NCBI RefSeq assembly: GCF_004362215.1 | Contig: NZ_SNWR01000001.1 | Coordinates: 3,102,001 to 3,166,000 of the forward strand | Length of the DNA stretch: 64,000 nucleotides | Source of the DNA: Paractinoplanes brasiliensis | GTDB lineage: Bacteria > Actinomycetota > Actinomycetes > Mycobacteriales > Micromonosporaceae | Direction: 5' to 3' | In this document: positions 25,498 through 33,698 of the stretch, in pieces | How positions within the stretch are numbered: the first letter of the stretch is position 1 | How the letters are laid out: the number at the start of each line of letters is the position of its first letter | Notes under the pieces: generated by a model | What the model was told of the DNA's origin: nothing | The model's database searches: none | Seen by the model: the letters and a program-made list of their open reading frames with translations, nothing else | Position numbers and translations under genes: made by a program

Positions 25498-25790
25498 CAG
25501 GCGACGACCAGCACGCGGGCGTGGATCTGGTTGCGCTGTTGCAGCGCCGCCCGTAGCGCGCGGTGCAGGCCGTCCTCCAGATAGAGGGCGCCCTGGTATT
25601 CCACGACGTGCGGGAAGAGATCACCGTAGAACGTCGAATCCTCGGCGAGCAGCTTGTCGAGAGCCAGCTCGCGCTTGGTGGTGATCAGATCGGCCAGCCG
25701 GATCGGCCGGGGCGGGATCTCGGCCCATGCCTTGAGCGTTGTGTGGTGATCGGGATACGGGGCTCCGTCCCGGACCGCCTTGAAGATCAC
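25497..25790 (-). CDS. Small conserved protein with DGxHR motif
   Basis: 97 residues, soluble. The C-terminal half has YLEDGLHRALRAALQQRNQIHARVL. A DGxHR turn is shared by ParB/sulfiredoxin-fold proteins, where it binds nucleotide, so a ParB-like nuclease or nucleotide-binding fold is possible. That is a pattern match only and no function is known. It ends in a one-base overlap with the acyl-CoA dehydrogenase start, so the two are cotranslated. Confidence 0.75.
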   Translation of the reverse strand: MIFKAVRDGAPYPDHHTTLKAWAEIPPRPIRLADLITTKRELALDKLLAEDSTFYGDLFPHVVEYQGALYLEDGLHRALRAALQQRNQIHARVLVVA

Positions 25791-25838
25791 GGCCGATCCC
25801 CCTCTCCGAACCTGTCATGCCGCACAGCGTTGCCCAGC

Positions 25839-26453
25839 CTAGCCCTGTTGCGGCGCGGCCCACCGGCCATGATGCACCACATCGTCCACCGGGCGGTGCC
25901 CGCGCTTGAGTGACGGAGACCTCTTGTCCGGTGCCCGATAGCCGACGGTGAGCACGCCGATCGGGCTGAACTCGGCCGGCACACCGAACGCGTCCTTGAA
26001 GCCCGGGATCGCCGGAACCGGGATGCCGAAGAAGCACGACCCCAGTTCCTCGTTGACCGCGCTGAGGTGCATGAGCAGCGCGGCGAAGCCGGTGTCGATG
26101 TCCCAGTACGGCACCGGCCAGCGCGCCTCGTCGCGATCCGTCCAGCCCTTGTCGGGCTGGGCGTAGCGATCGAGATAGACCGACTTGTTCGAGAAGCAGA
26201 CGATGATCACCGTCGCGGTCTGCATCCGGGTCAGCCAGTCGTCCGGCGCGTCCGGTGAGGCGGTCGACGACCAGAAGAGGTCGCGGTCGTCCGGCTCGGT
26301 CAGGACCAGGAAGCTCCAGCCCTGCGAGAAACCGGCGCTCGGGGCGCGCAGCCCGTGCCGCACGATCTTGTCAACGATCTCGGGCGGCACCGGCCGGTCG
26401 GGGTCGTAGCTGCGCACCATCCGCCGCTTGCGCAGGACGTCATCGAATTCCAC
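25839..26453 (-). CDS. Nitroreductase-family flavoprotein
   Basis: 204 residues. It starts EFDDVLRKRRMVRSYDPDRPV, the FMN-phosphate-binding Arg/Ser motif of nitroreductases, with RAPSAGFSQGWSFLVL next and the dimer-interface segment DTGFAALLMHLSAVNEELGS. It should reduce nitro, quinone or similar substrates with NAD(P)H; the true substrate is unknown. It lies six bases after the aldose epimerase stop in the same direction. Confidence 0.85.
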   Translation of the reverse strand: MEFDDVLRKRRMVRSYDPDRPVPPEIVDKIVRHGLRAPSAGFSQGWSFLVLTEPDDRDLFWSSTASPDAPDDWLTRMQTATVIIVCFSNKSVYLDRYAQPDKGWTDRDEARWPVPYWDIDTGFAALLMHLSAVNEELGSCFFGIPVPAIPGFKDAFGVPAEFSPIGVLTVGYRAPDKRSPSLKRGHRPVDDVVHHGRWAAPQQG

Positions 26454-26459
26454 GGAACG

Positions 26460-27380
26460 TCAGCCCTTGATTCCCCACGAGGCCGTCCAGCGCTCGCCCG
26501 GGGCCAGCACGATCAGGTCCCGGCCGGTGCGGAACGAGTCGGGCGGGCAGGTCATCGGCTCGATCGCCAGCGACCGGCGGAACCGCTCGCCGTGCAGCGT
26601 GTCGCCCGAGAAGACCTGCCAGTACTTGAACTTGTCGTCGGCCCAGACCACCACCTTGCGGTCGGAGGACGGGTCGGCGATCGTCACCTCGGTGACTCCC
26701 TCGGCGTCGTGCGTGATGTCGCTGAACGTGGTGTCGAGCACCAGGTCGCCGACCTTGCGGGGCTCGGTGAAGTCGAACTCCGTGCCGGCGACCGGGTTGG
26801 CCCCGATCGGCAGCAGCCGGGCGTCGGCCACGATCCGCTTGCGGGCCGGCACGTGCAGCAGGGTGTCGTCGACGCTCACACCGGGCAGCTGCACGTACGG
26901 GTGCACGGAGTAACCCCACGGCGCGTTCGTCGCCGAGTTGTTCACCACCTCTTGGTCGCAGCGCAGGCCGGCCGCCGACACCGACCAGGTGGACCGCAGG
27001 GTCAACCACCACGGGTAGCCGATCTGCGCGGGCAGCTCGAACTGCAGGGTCACCGAGGACGCGGACTGCTCGGCGAGCGTCCAGCGGCTCCAGTTGACCA
27101 GGCCGTGGATGGCGTTGTGGCGGGCCGGCTCGGTCAGCGAGAGCTGGTAGGCCTGCTCCTCGAACGTGTACTGCCCGTCACGGATGCGGTTGGGCCACGG
27201 CGCGAGGATCTGGCCGGCCGAGGCCGGGGACAGCTCGTCGGCCTCGAAGCCGTCGAGCACCGCCACGTCGCCGACGGAGTAGCCGCGGAGCGAGCCGCCG
27301 ACCTCCACGACGACGGCGCTCTGCCCGTCCGCCTCGATGGACCACTGGGTGCCGGACTTCGCGGCTACGACACTCGTCAT
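26460..27380 (-). CDS. Aldose 1-epimerase family protein
   Basis: 306 residues, galactose-mutarotase beta-sandwich. Landmarks are ILAPWPNRIRDGQYTFEEQ, the catalytic-His segment HNAIHGLVNWSRW and GYSVHPYVQLPG with the second His. The likely catalytic Glu lies near the end in RSLAIEPMTCPP. It interconverts alpha and beta forms of a hexose. ATG 27380 is ten bases from the stop of the MFS gene upstream. The bases GATAAT before the start also contain that gene's TAA stop, so it may simply be cotranscribed. Confidence 0.88.
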   Translation of the reverse strand: MTSVVAAKSGTQWSIEADGQSAVVVEVGGSLRGYSVGDVAVLDGFEADELSPASAGQILAPWPNRIRDGQYTFEEQAYQLSLTEPARHNAIHGLVNWSRWTLAEQSASSVTLQFELPAQIGYPWWLTLRSTWSVSAAGLRCDQEVVNNSATNAPWGYSVHPYVQLPGVSVDDTLLHVPARKRIVADARLLPIGANPVAGTEFDFTEPRKVGDLVLDTTFSDITHDAEGVTEVTIADPSSDRKVVVWADDKFKYWQVFSGDTLHGERFRRSLAIEPMTCPPDSFRTGRDLIVLAPGERWTASWGIKG

Positions 27381-27390
27381 GGCTTGGACA

Positions 27391-28692
27391 TTATCGGTTG
27401 GCGTCGTCATCCGTACCGGCGGCTTGCACCGCGGGAGGGCGGTATCTGAGCAGGGCCGGGAAGGCGGCCGCCAGCACGACGGCCAGACCCGCCGCCGCGA
27501 ACCCGCCGCCGGCCCACGAGACGGCCGGCGAGGTGAGGTCGGCGGTCGCACCCGCGCGCAGGTCACCGAGGCGCGGCCCACCCGCGACGACCACGGTGAA
27601 CACGCCCTGCAACCGGCCGCGGAGCCGGTCGGGCGCGTAGACCTGCAGGATCGACTGCCGGTACACGGCGCTGACCAGGTCGGCCGCGCCGCCGACCGCG
27701 AGCAGCAGCACCATCAGCCACAGGCTGTGGGCCAGGCCGGACAGCCCGATCGCCACCCCCCACGCGACCACGGCGAGCACCAGCGCCACGCCCTGCCGCT
27801 TGATCCGGCCGATCCAGCCCGAGGTCAGGCCGCCCACCACCGAGCCGATCGCGATCGCGCTGAACAGCCAGCCCACCGCCCAGTCACCGCCGAACCGGTC
27901 GACGGCCACCTCGGGGAAGAGCGCCCGGGGCATCGCGAACACCATGGCGACGATGTCGACAGCGAACGAGAGCAGCAGCACCGGCTGCGTGACCAGGAAC
28001 TTCAGGCCGACCGCGATGCCCTTGAGCCCGGCCGTGGGCCTCTGTTCGCCCGGCTCGTGCTCGATCGGCGGGATCGGCGGCAGCCGCCAGGTGGCCCAGA
28101 ACGAGATCGTGAACAACATCGCGTCGACCAGGTACGCCGTGGTGACCCCGGCGCCCGTGCCGGAGACCGCGAAGATCAGGCCGGCCGCCAGCGGACCGAG
28201 CACCCCACCGGCCGTGGTGGTCGTGTAGGACAGCGTGTTGGCCGCCGGCACCAGCCCGGTCGGCACGATCCGCGGGATGATCGCCTGCCGGGTCGGCGAG
28301 CTGATCGCGAACCCGGCCGACTGCACGGCGGTCAGCGCCAGCAGCAGCCAGGCGCTGTTCACGGCGAACAAAGCCTGCGCGAGCAGTCCTACGGTGGCGA
28401 TCCAGGCCAGCAACGAGCTGGCCAGCAGCAGTTTGCGCCGGTCGACCACGTCGGCCGCGGCCCCGCCCCACAGCCCGAAGATCAGCAGCGGGATCAGGCC
28501 GGCGATGCCGAGCAGGCCGACCCAGGCCGACGAGTGGGTGATCGCGTACATCTCGACCGGGACGGCCACCGCGGTGAACTGGAAGCCGAAGAACGAGAGG
28601 CCGTTGCCGACCCACATCCGCCGGTAAGCGGTGACCCGCAGGGGCCGGACGTCGATGACCCAGGACTTGCGCTCGGCCACCTTTTCGCTCAC
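27391..28692 (-). CDS. MFS exporter, EntS/MFS_3 type
   Basis: 433 residues with about twelve membrane helices. The N-terminal YRRMWVGNGLSFFGFQFTAVAVP and the loop GAAADVVDRRKLLLAS are typical of MFS_3 exporters (relatives of the enterobactin exporter). Substrate unknown; no siderophore genes are near. GTG 28692 overlaps the pdxH stop by four bases. It belongs to a long minus-strand run pdxH-MFS-epimerase-nitroreductase-small protein-acyl-CoA dehydrogenase. Confidence 0.85.
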   Translation of the reverse strand: MSEKVAERKSWVIDVRPLRVTAYRRMWVGNGLSFFGFQFTAVAVPVEMYAITHSSAWVGLLGIAGLIPLLIFGLWGGAAADVVDRRKLLLASSLLAWIATVGLLAQALFAVNSAWLLLALTAVQSAGFAISSPTRQAIIPRIVPTGLVPAANTLSYTTTTAGGVLGPLAAGLIFAVSGTGAGVTTAYLVDAMLFTISFWATWRLPPIPPIEHEPGEQRPTAGLKGIAVGLKFLVTQPVLLLSFAVDIVAMVFAMPRALFPEVAVDRFGGDWAVGWLFSAIAIGSVVGGLTSGWIGRIKRQGVALVLAVVAWGVAIGLSGLAHSLWLMVLLLAVGGAADLVSAVYRQSILQVYAPDRLRGRLQGVFTVVVAGGPRLGDLRAGATADLTSPAVSWAGGGFAAAGLAVVLAAAFPALLRYRPPAVQAAGTDDDANR

Positions 28693-29345
28693 GGCGCGAG
28701 CCTCTCGACAACCCAAGACCCTTCGCCCGTACGGCGGTAGCACAGCCGATCGTGCAGGCGGCTGCTCCGCCCCTGCCAGAACTCGACCGTCTCGGGCACG
28801 ACGAGGAACCCGCCCCAGTGCTCCGGCGCGGGGATCGGGCCGTCACCGAAGCGCTCCCGCACCGCGGCCAGACCGGCGTCGAGCGTCTCGCGGTCCGGCA
28901 GCACCGACGACTGCGGGCTCGCCCAGGCGCCCAGCTGGGAACCGCGCGGCCGGCTCGCGAAGTACTCCTCGGTCTCGGAGCGGCTCACCCGCTCGGCCAC
29001 GCCCGTGACCAGCACCTGGCGCTGCATCGGGAACCAGGGGAAGACCAGGCTCGCGTACGGGTTGGCGGCGAGCTCGGAGCCCTTGCGCGAGGAGTAGTTG
29101 GTGAAGAACACAAAGCCGCGCTCGTCGTACTCCTTGAGCAGCACCGTCCGGGCGCTCGGCCGGCCGTCCGGCGTGGCGGTCGCGACGATCATGGCGTTCG
29201 GCTCGGGCAGGCCGAACCCGGCCGCCTCGGTGAACCAGGCCTCGAACTGGGTGTGCCAGTCCGCCGCCAACTCGGTCTCGAGCAGCGCCCCACGCGCGGT
29301 GTAGTCACGCCGCATGCCTGCGGGCGACGGCGGTTCGAGGGTCAC
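28689..29345 (-). CDS. pdxH: Pyridoxamine 5'-phosphate oxidase
   Basis: 218 residues. FMN- and substrate-binding landmarks: RTVLLKEYDERGFVFFTNYSSRKG, NPYASLVFPW, RQVLVTGVAERVS, SRPRGSQLGAWASPQS and the C-terminal FWQGRSSRLHDRLCYRR, which are all family signatures. It oxidises pyridoxine or pyridoxamine phosphate to pyridoxal phosphate. GTG 29345 has GGGAG six bases before it. A 29-bp dyad lies 24 bases upstream, in the gap shared with the divergent citrate synthase gene. Confidence 0.93.
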   Translation of the reverse strand: MTLEPPSPAGMRRDYTARGALLETELAADWHTQFEAWFTEAAGFGLPEPNAMIVATATPDGRPSARTVLLKEYDERGFVFFTNYSSRKGSELAANPYASLVFPWFPMQRQVLVTGVAERVSRSETEEYFASRPRGSQLGAWASPQSSVLPDRETLDAGLAAVRERFGDGPIPAPEHWGGFLVVPETVEFWQGRSSRLHDRLCYRRTGEGSWVVERLAP

Positions 29346-29368
29346 GTGTGCTCCCGGTGCGTGGTCCG

Positions 29369-29397
29369 TAGGGTCGTTAGCAACGGAAACGACCCTA
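29369..29397. promoter_or_regulatory. 29-bp dyad between pdxH and citrate synthase genes
   Basis: Perfect 10-bp arms TAGGGTCGTT and AACGACCCTA around a 9-base spacer. It lies in the 181-base gap between divergent starts, nearer pdxH. The size and symmetry fit a dimeric regulator. It could also form a hairpin in the pdxH leader. Confidence 0.55.
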
Positions 29398-29526
29398 AGT
29401 CGCTTCGCGCCGTCCGTCAGGTCGGTGAGGATGGGTGTCGCGGAGAGCACATCGCGGCGGGTCGACCTGCCGTTACCTGACGAGCAAGATGAAACACCTA
29501 CAGCATTGCCGTACGCAGGGAGGGTC

Positions 29527-30633
29527 GTGACCGACTTCAAGCCCGGGCTCGAGGGTGTCGTCGCCTTCGAGACCCAGATCGCCGACCCCGACGACGTCAG
29601 TGGCGCGCTGCGCTACCGCGGCGTCGACATCGAGGACCTGATCGGCCAGGTCTCGTTCGGCAATGTCTGGGGCTTGCTGGTCGACGGCCGTTTCGGTCCC
29701 GGTCTGCCCCCGGCGGAACCGTTCCCGGTGCCGGTGCACTCCGGCGACATCCGGGTCGACGTGCAGTCGGCGGTCGCGATGCTGGCGCCGTACTGGGGTC
29801 TCGACCAGCTGCTCGACATCAGCGACGAGCAGGCCCGGCGCGACCTGGCCCGGGTGTCGGTGACCGCGCTCTCCTTCGTGGCCCAGGCCGCGCGCGGGCT
29901 CGGCCTGCCGGCCGTGCCGCAGAAAGACATCGACAAGGCCGAGACGATCGTCGAGCGGTTCATGCGCCGGTGGCGGGGTGAGCCCGACCCCCGGCACGTC
30001 AAGGCGGTCGACGCGTACTTCATCTCCGCCGCCGAGCACGGCATGAGCGCCTCCACGCTGACCACCCGTGTGGTCGCCTCGACCGGCGCCGACGTGGCCG
30101 CCTGCATCTCCTCGGGCATCGGCGCGCTCTCCGGCCCGCTCGACGGCGGCGCCCCGGCCCGGGTGCTGACGATGCTCGAGGACGTCGAGCGCAGCGGCGA
30201 CGCCGACGGTTACGTGCAGGGCGTCCTCGATCGCGGGGAACGGCTGATGGGCTTCGGCCACCGGCTCTACCGCGCCGAGGACCCGCGGGCCAACGTCCTC
30301 AAGCGCACCGCCCGCGAGCTGGGCGCCCCGCGTTACGAGGTGGCCCTCGCGCTCGAGCGGGCGGCGCTGGCCGAGTTGCAGGCCCGCAAGCCCGACCGGC
30401 CGCTGCCCACCAACGTGGAGTTCTGGTCGGCCGTGGTGCTCGACTTCGCCGAGGTGCCCGGTCACATGTTCAGCTCGATGTTCACCTGTGCGCGGGTCGC
30501 CGGGTGGAGCGCGCACGTGCTCGAACAGAAGCGTCTGGGCCGGGTGGTGCACCCCTCGGTCCGCTATGTGGGACCAGCGGCCCGCAAGCCCCAGCAGGTC
30601 GAGGGTTGGGCCGACCTCTCGCATAATGTTTGA
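29527..30633 (+). CDS. Citrate synthase, second type (CitA-like)
   Basis: 368 residues, GTG start after AGGGAGG. The substrate-binding regions are AEHGMSASTLTTRVVASTGAD, GPLDGGAPARV, LMGFGHRLYR and VEFWSAVVLDFAEVPGHMF, giving the catalytic His and Asp. Such actinobacterial proteins condense acetyl-CoA and oxaloacetate; a 2-methylcitrate role is possible for relatives. serC starts two bases after its stop but has its own -10, so coupling is uncertain. Confidence 0.88.
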   Translation: MTDFKPGLEGVVAFETQIADPDDVSGALRYRGVDIEDLIGQVSFGNVWGLLVDGRFGPGLPPAEPFPVPVHSGDIRVDVQSAVAMLAPYWGLDQLLDISDEQARRDLARVSVTALSFVAQAARGLGLPAVPQKDIDKAETIVERFMRRWRGEPDPRHVKAVDAYFISAAEHGMSASTLTTRVVASTGADVAACISSGIGALSGPLDGGAPARVLTMLEDVERSGDADGYVQGVLDRGERLMGFGHRLYRAEDPRANVLKRTARELGAPRYEVALALERAALAELQARKPDRPLPTNVEFWSAVVLDFAEVPGHMFSSMFTCARVAGWSAHVLEQKRLGRVVHPSVRYVGPAARKPQQVEGWADLSHNV

Positions 30634-30635
30634 GC
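30622..30635 (+). promoter_or_regulatory. -10 element for leaderless serC
   Basis: CATAAT/TAATGT inside the last codons of the citrate synthase gene, with TAATGT ending six bases before GTG 30636. It would give serC its own leaderless transcript. Confidence 0.4.
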
Positions 30636-31751
30636 GTGACTGACATCCGGATCCCTGACACGATCAAGCCCGTCGACGGACGCTTCGGCTCCGGCCCGAG
30701 CAAGGTGCGCCCCGAGGGCGTCGAGTCGCTGTCCGCGGTGTCGCGTACCTTCCTCGGCACCTCCCACCGGCAGAAGACGGTCAAGGACCAGGTGGCCCGC
30801 CTGCGTCGCGGCCTCGCCGAGTTCTTCTCGATGCCCGAGGGCTACGAGGTGATCCTCTCCAACGGCGGCACCAGCGCGTTCTGGGAAACGGCGGCCTTCG
30901 GCCTCGTACGGGAAAAGGCGCAGTTCGCGGAGTTCGGCGAGTTCGGGGCCAAGTTCGCCAAGGCCGTCAAGGATGCGCCGTTCCTGGCCGACCCGACCGT
31001 GCATCGCGCTCCCGGCGGCGAAGCGGCCTACCTGACGGCCGAGGCCGGCGTCGACGTCTACGCCTCGGTCCACAACGAGACGTCCACCGGCGTGGCCGTC
31101 CCCGTCCGCCGCGTCGAGGGCGCCGACCCGGGTGCGCTACTGCTCACCGACGCCACCTCGGGCGGCGGCAGCCTCGACGTCGACCTGCGCGAGACCGACG
31201 TCTACTACCTGGCCCCGCAAAAGGCGCTGGGCTCCGACGGCGGCATCTGGCTGGCCCTGCTCTCGCCCGCCGCGATCGAGCGCGCGTTCGAGATCAAGCA
31301 GAGCGGCCGGTACATCCCGCAGTTCCTCGACCTGGTGACCGCGATCGAACAGTCCCGGCTGGAGCAGACCTACAACACTCCCGCCCTGGCCACAGTGTTC
31401 CTGGCCGCCGAACAGCTCGACTGGATGAACTCCCAGGGCGGGCTCTCGTGGGCCGTCAAGCGCAGCGCCGAGAGCGCCGCCGCCATCTACAACTGGGCCG
31501 ACCGCTCCTCGTACGCGACCCCGTTCGTCACGGACCCCGCCCTGCGCTCGTCGGCGGTGGCCACGATCGACTTCGAGGGCGTCGACGCGGCGGCCATCGC
31601 CAAGATCCTGCGGGCCAACGACGTGGTCGACACCGAGCCGTACCGCAAGCTCGGCCGCAACCAGCTGCGGGTCGCCTTGTACCCGACGATCGAGCCCTCG
31701 GACGTGGCCGCCCTGACCGCCTGCATCGACTACGTCGTCGAGCGCCTCTAG
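30636..31751 (+). CDS. serC: Phosphoserine aminotransferase, mycobacterial type
   Basis: 371 residues. Class V aminotransferase: RFGSGPSKVRPE at the start, LSNGGTSAFWE for phosphate binding, VHNETSTGV, LLTDATSGGGSLDVD and the PLP-binding lysine in YYLAPQKALGSDGG. It makes phosphoserine from 3-phosphohydroxypyruvate and glutamate. GTG 30636 is used because a TAATGT -10 lies six bases upstream; TTG 30630 is an alternative. Confidence 0.93.
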   Translation: MTDIRIPDTIKPVDGRFGSGPSKVRPEGVESLSAVSRTFLGTSHRQKTVKDQVARLRRGLAEFFSMPEGYEVILSNGGTSAFWETAAFGLVREKAQFAEFGEFGAKFAKAVKDAPFLADPTVHRAPGGEAAYLTAEAGVDVYASVHNETSTGVAVPVRRVEGADPGALLLTDATSGGGSLDVDLRETDVYYLAPQKALGSDGGIWLALLSPAAIERAFEIKQSGRYIPQFLDLVTAIEQSRLEQTYNTPALATVFLAAEQLDWMNSQGGLSWAVKRSAESAAAIYNWADRSSYATPFVTDPALRSSAVATIDFEGVDAAAIAKILRANDVVDTEPYRKLGRNQLRVALYPTIEPSDVAALTACIDYVVERL

Positions 31752-32136
31752 TGGATTCTCGGGCTTCCGGCCGGCATCCCGGGCTTCGGCCGCCACCCGG
31801 TCCGCCCGGCTGCTTCCCGGGTTTCGGGGTTTCCGGGTTTCCGGCCGTGACCACCCGCCACGGCCGGAGCCCGCGGCACGGGCCCGGTGTTGCAGCCGGT
31901 CGCGGTGACGGGCCGGGTTCCGCCTCAGTGCTCTTGGTCACCCCACGACGCGTACGGGTGCAGTTGAGGGTTCTGAATTTTCAAGATCATCGCAGCTCAG
32001 CGAACTTGACTGGCGTGGCTTACCACCATTAGGTGACCAAGACGCGTACCGTGTTCCGAAACGCGCCCGAGTGGCTGACTCTCGGGAGCACAGGCCACCG
32101 GGCAGTTCCTAGAGAGTGACGGGACGGAGGCAACGC
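31752..32136 (+). other. Intergenic region with sepH promoter
   Basis: 385 bases with no convincing gene. The first 110 bases are rich in short repeats of CGGGCTTC/CCGGGTTTCC. The second half turns A/T-richer. TTGACT at 32006-32011 and TTAGGT at 32029-32034 (17-base spacer) form a good vegetative promoter for sepH, leaving a leader of about 100 bases. Confidence 0.5.
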
Positions 32137-33222
32137 ATGCGGCCGGTACGCTTCGTCGCCCTTTCCGAGGACGGCCAGGCCATGGTGCTCGCCGACGAGG
32201 TCGGCCGGCTCCTGGCCCTACCGATCGACGACCGGGTCTCCGGCGCGATCAGCCAAGAGGGACACCCGGTGTCACCGGGCACAGCTGTCGCGATCATGGC
32301 GCCCGACGCCCAGCCGTCGCTGTCCCCGCGCGACATTCAGGCCCGCATCCGCTCCGGCGACTCGGCCGAAGAGGTCGCTCGCATCGCCGGCGTGCCGGTC
32401 GACCGCGTTCTGCGTTACGCCGGTCCGGTGCTGCAGGAACGCGCCATGCTGGCGCAGCACGCACGCCGCACCCGCCTCAAGACGTCGGATTCCGGCGCCC
32501 CGCTGGCCGAGGTGGTCGACAGCCGCCTGGCCCAGCACGGCATCGACACCGAAAAGATTTCGTGGGACGCCTACCGTCGTGACGACGGCACGTGGCGCAT
32601 CGTCGCCACCTGGCCCTCCGGCAAGGCGACGGCCCAGGCGATCTGGGATCTCGACAAGGGACGCCAGGTCGTGTCGCCGCACGACGACATGGCGCAATAC
32701 CTGTGCGCAGAGCGGCCGACCCAGATCCTCGGGCAGGAACCGGCTCCCGAGCGGGCGTTCACCGAGCGTGGCGGCCACGGCCTGCCCGGCCCTTCGCGTT
32801 CGGCCGAGCCCGCCCGTGGTGGCCACGGCCTGCCCGCCGCCGACACGCCGACGCCGCGTCCGACCCGCGACCCGATCCGGGCCGGGCGGGACGCGCTGCT
32901 CGCGTCGCTCGACCGGCCGCTCAGCCCGTCCGCGGGCAGCCGCAGCCTCGACGCGGGCCCGTCCGAGACGCCGCGCCGCCCGGTCGCCGGCGGGGCCGCG
33001 GCCCTGCTCGGCGGTGGCGCCGGTTCGGCCTTCGACGAAGACTCCGACCTGCCCAAGGAGGTGCCGGCCGTGCCTTCGCTGGCTGTCCTCCGGCCGCGCC
33101 GCACAGTGGGCCAGGGCCAGCAGCAGTCCGCCGAGACCGACGAGGCGAAGCCCCGCAAGCGGCTGCCAAGCTGGGACGACGTCCTCTTCGGCGGCGGCCC
33201 GGCCGCCCGCGAGTCGTCCTGA
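32137..33222 (+). CDS. sepH: Septation protein SepH (DUF3071)
   Basis: 361 residues. The N-terminal DUF3071 domain (RFVALSEDGQAMVLADEVG) includes a helix-turn-helix-like part, LSPRDIQARIRSGDSAEEVARIAG, followed by DRVLRYAGPVLQERAMLAQ and WDAYRRDDGTWRIVATWPSG. The second half is Pro/Ala/Arg-rich and probably disordered. In Streptomyces SepH stimulates FtsZ filament assembly at septa. ATG 32137 has GGAGG. The repeated GGHGLPGP/GGHGLPAA in the linker suggests a short internal duplication. Confidence 0.93.
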   Translation: MRPVRFVALSEDGQAMVLADEVGRLLALPIDDRVSGAISQEGHPVSPGTAVAIMAPDAQPSLSPRDIQARIRSGDSAEEVARIAGVPVDRVLRYAGPVLQERAMLAQHARRTRLKTSDSGAPLAEVVDSRLAQHGIDTEKISWDAYRRDDGTWRIVATWPSGKATAQAIWDLDKGRQVVSPHDDMAQYLCAERPTQILGQEPAPERAFTERGGHGLPGPSRSAEPARGGHGLPAADTPTPRPTRDPIRAGRDALLASLDRPLSPSAGSRSLDAGPSETPRRPVAGGAAALLGGGAGSAFDEDSDLPKEVPAVPSLAVLRPRRTVGQGQQQSAETDEAKPRKRLPSWDDVLFGGGPAARESS

Positions 33223-33698
33223 CCCGGCTTTTCGTCGCGGTCTATCCGCCTCAGGCAGCGCTCTCCGACTTGCGCGGCGCGCTGCCGGGAATGTCGAAAC
33301 TGACGCCGGTCGACAAGTGGCATCTCACTCTGGTCTTCCTCGGCGACGCCCCGGCCGCGCCAGTGCTCGACATCCTGCGTGACGTGCCCTCACCCGGCCC
33401 GTTCGAGCTGCGCCTCACGGGAGGCGGCCGTTTCGGTTCGGCGTGCTGGGCCGGCGTCGACGGTGACCTCGCCGCGCTGAACGAACTGCGCAACAGCGTG
33501 CGCGACGCCCTCACGCTGGGCGGTTTCCCGAGCGACAACCGGCCGTTCCATCCACACCTGACGGTCTCGTACCGTCCGGACCCCGCGCTGCGTCAGACGC
33601 TGGCCGGGTACGCGGGGCAGCCGTGGCCGGTCACGGAGTATTCCCTGGTGGAAAGCGCGAACGGCCAATACGAACGGCTCGCCACCTGGCCCCTGTGA
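33219..33698 (+). CDS. thpR: RNA 2',3'-cyclic phosphodiesterase (2H family), probable CTG start
   Basis: About 159 residues. Both catalytic HxT motifs of the 2H family are present: HLTLVFLG and HPHLTVSY. It hydrolyses 2',3'-cyclic ends in RNA. The frame opens well upstream but homologous sequence starts at LTRLFVAVYPP. No ATG, GTG or TTG lies there. CTG 33219 overlaps the sepH stop as CTGA, just where ATGA/GTGA occurs in coupled pairs, so translation probably begins at CTG by coupling. No ribosome site is visible. Confidence 0.82.
   Translation: MTRLFVAVYPPQAALSDLRGALPGMSKLTPVDKWHLTLVFLGDAPAAPVLDILRDVPSPGPFELRLTGGGRFGSACWAGVDGDLAALNELRNSVRDALTLGGFPSDNRPFHPHLTVSYRPDPALRQTLAGYAGQPWPVTEYSLVESANGQYERLATWPL

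Noticed and set aside
27377..27395. GATAAT as a promoter for the aldose epimerase gene
   Set aside because: It contains the stop codon of the preceding gene, lies nine bases from the ATG and the genes are only ten bases apart, so cotranscription is simpler.
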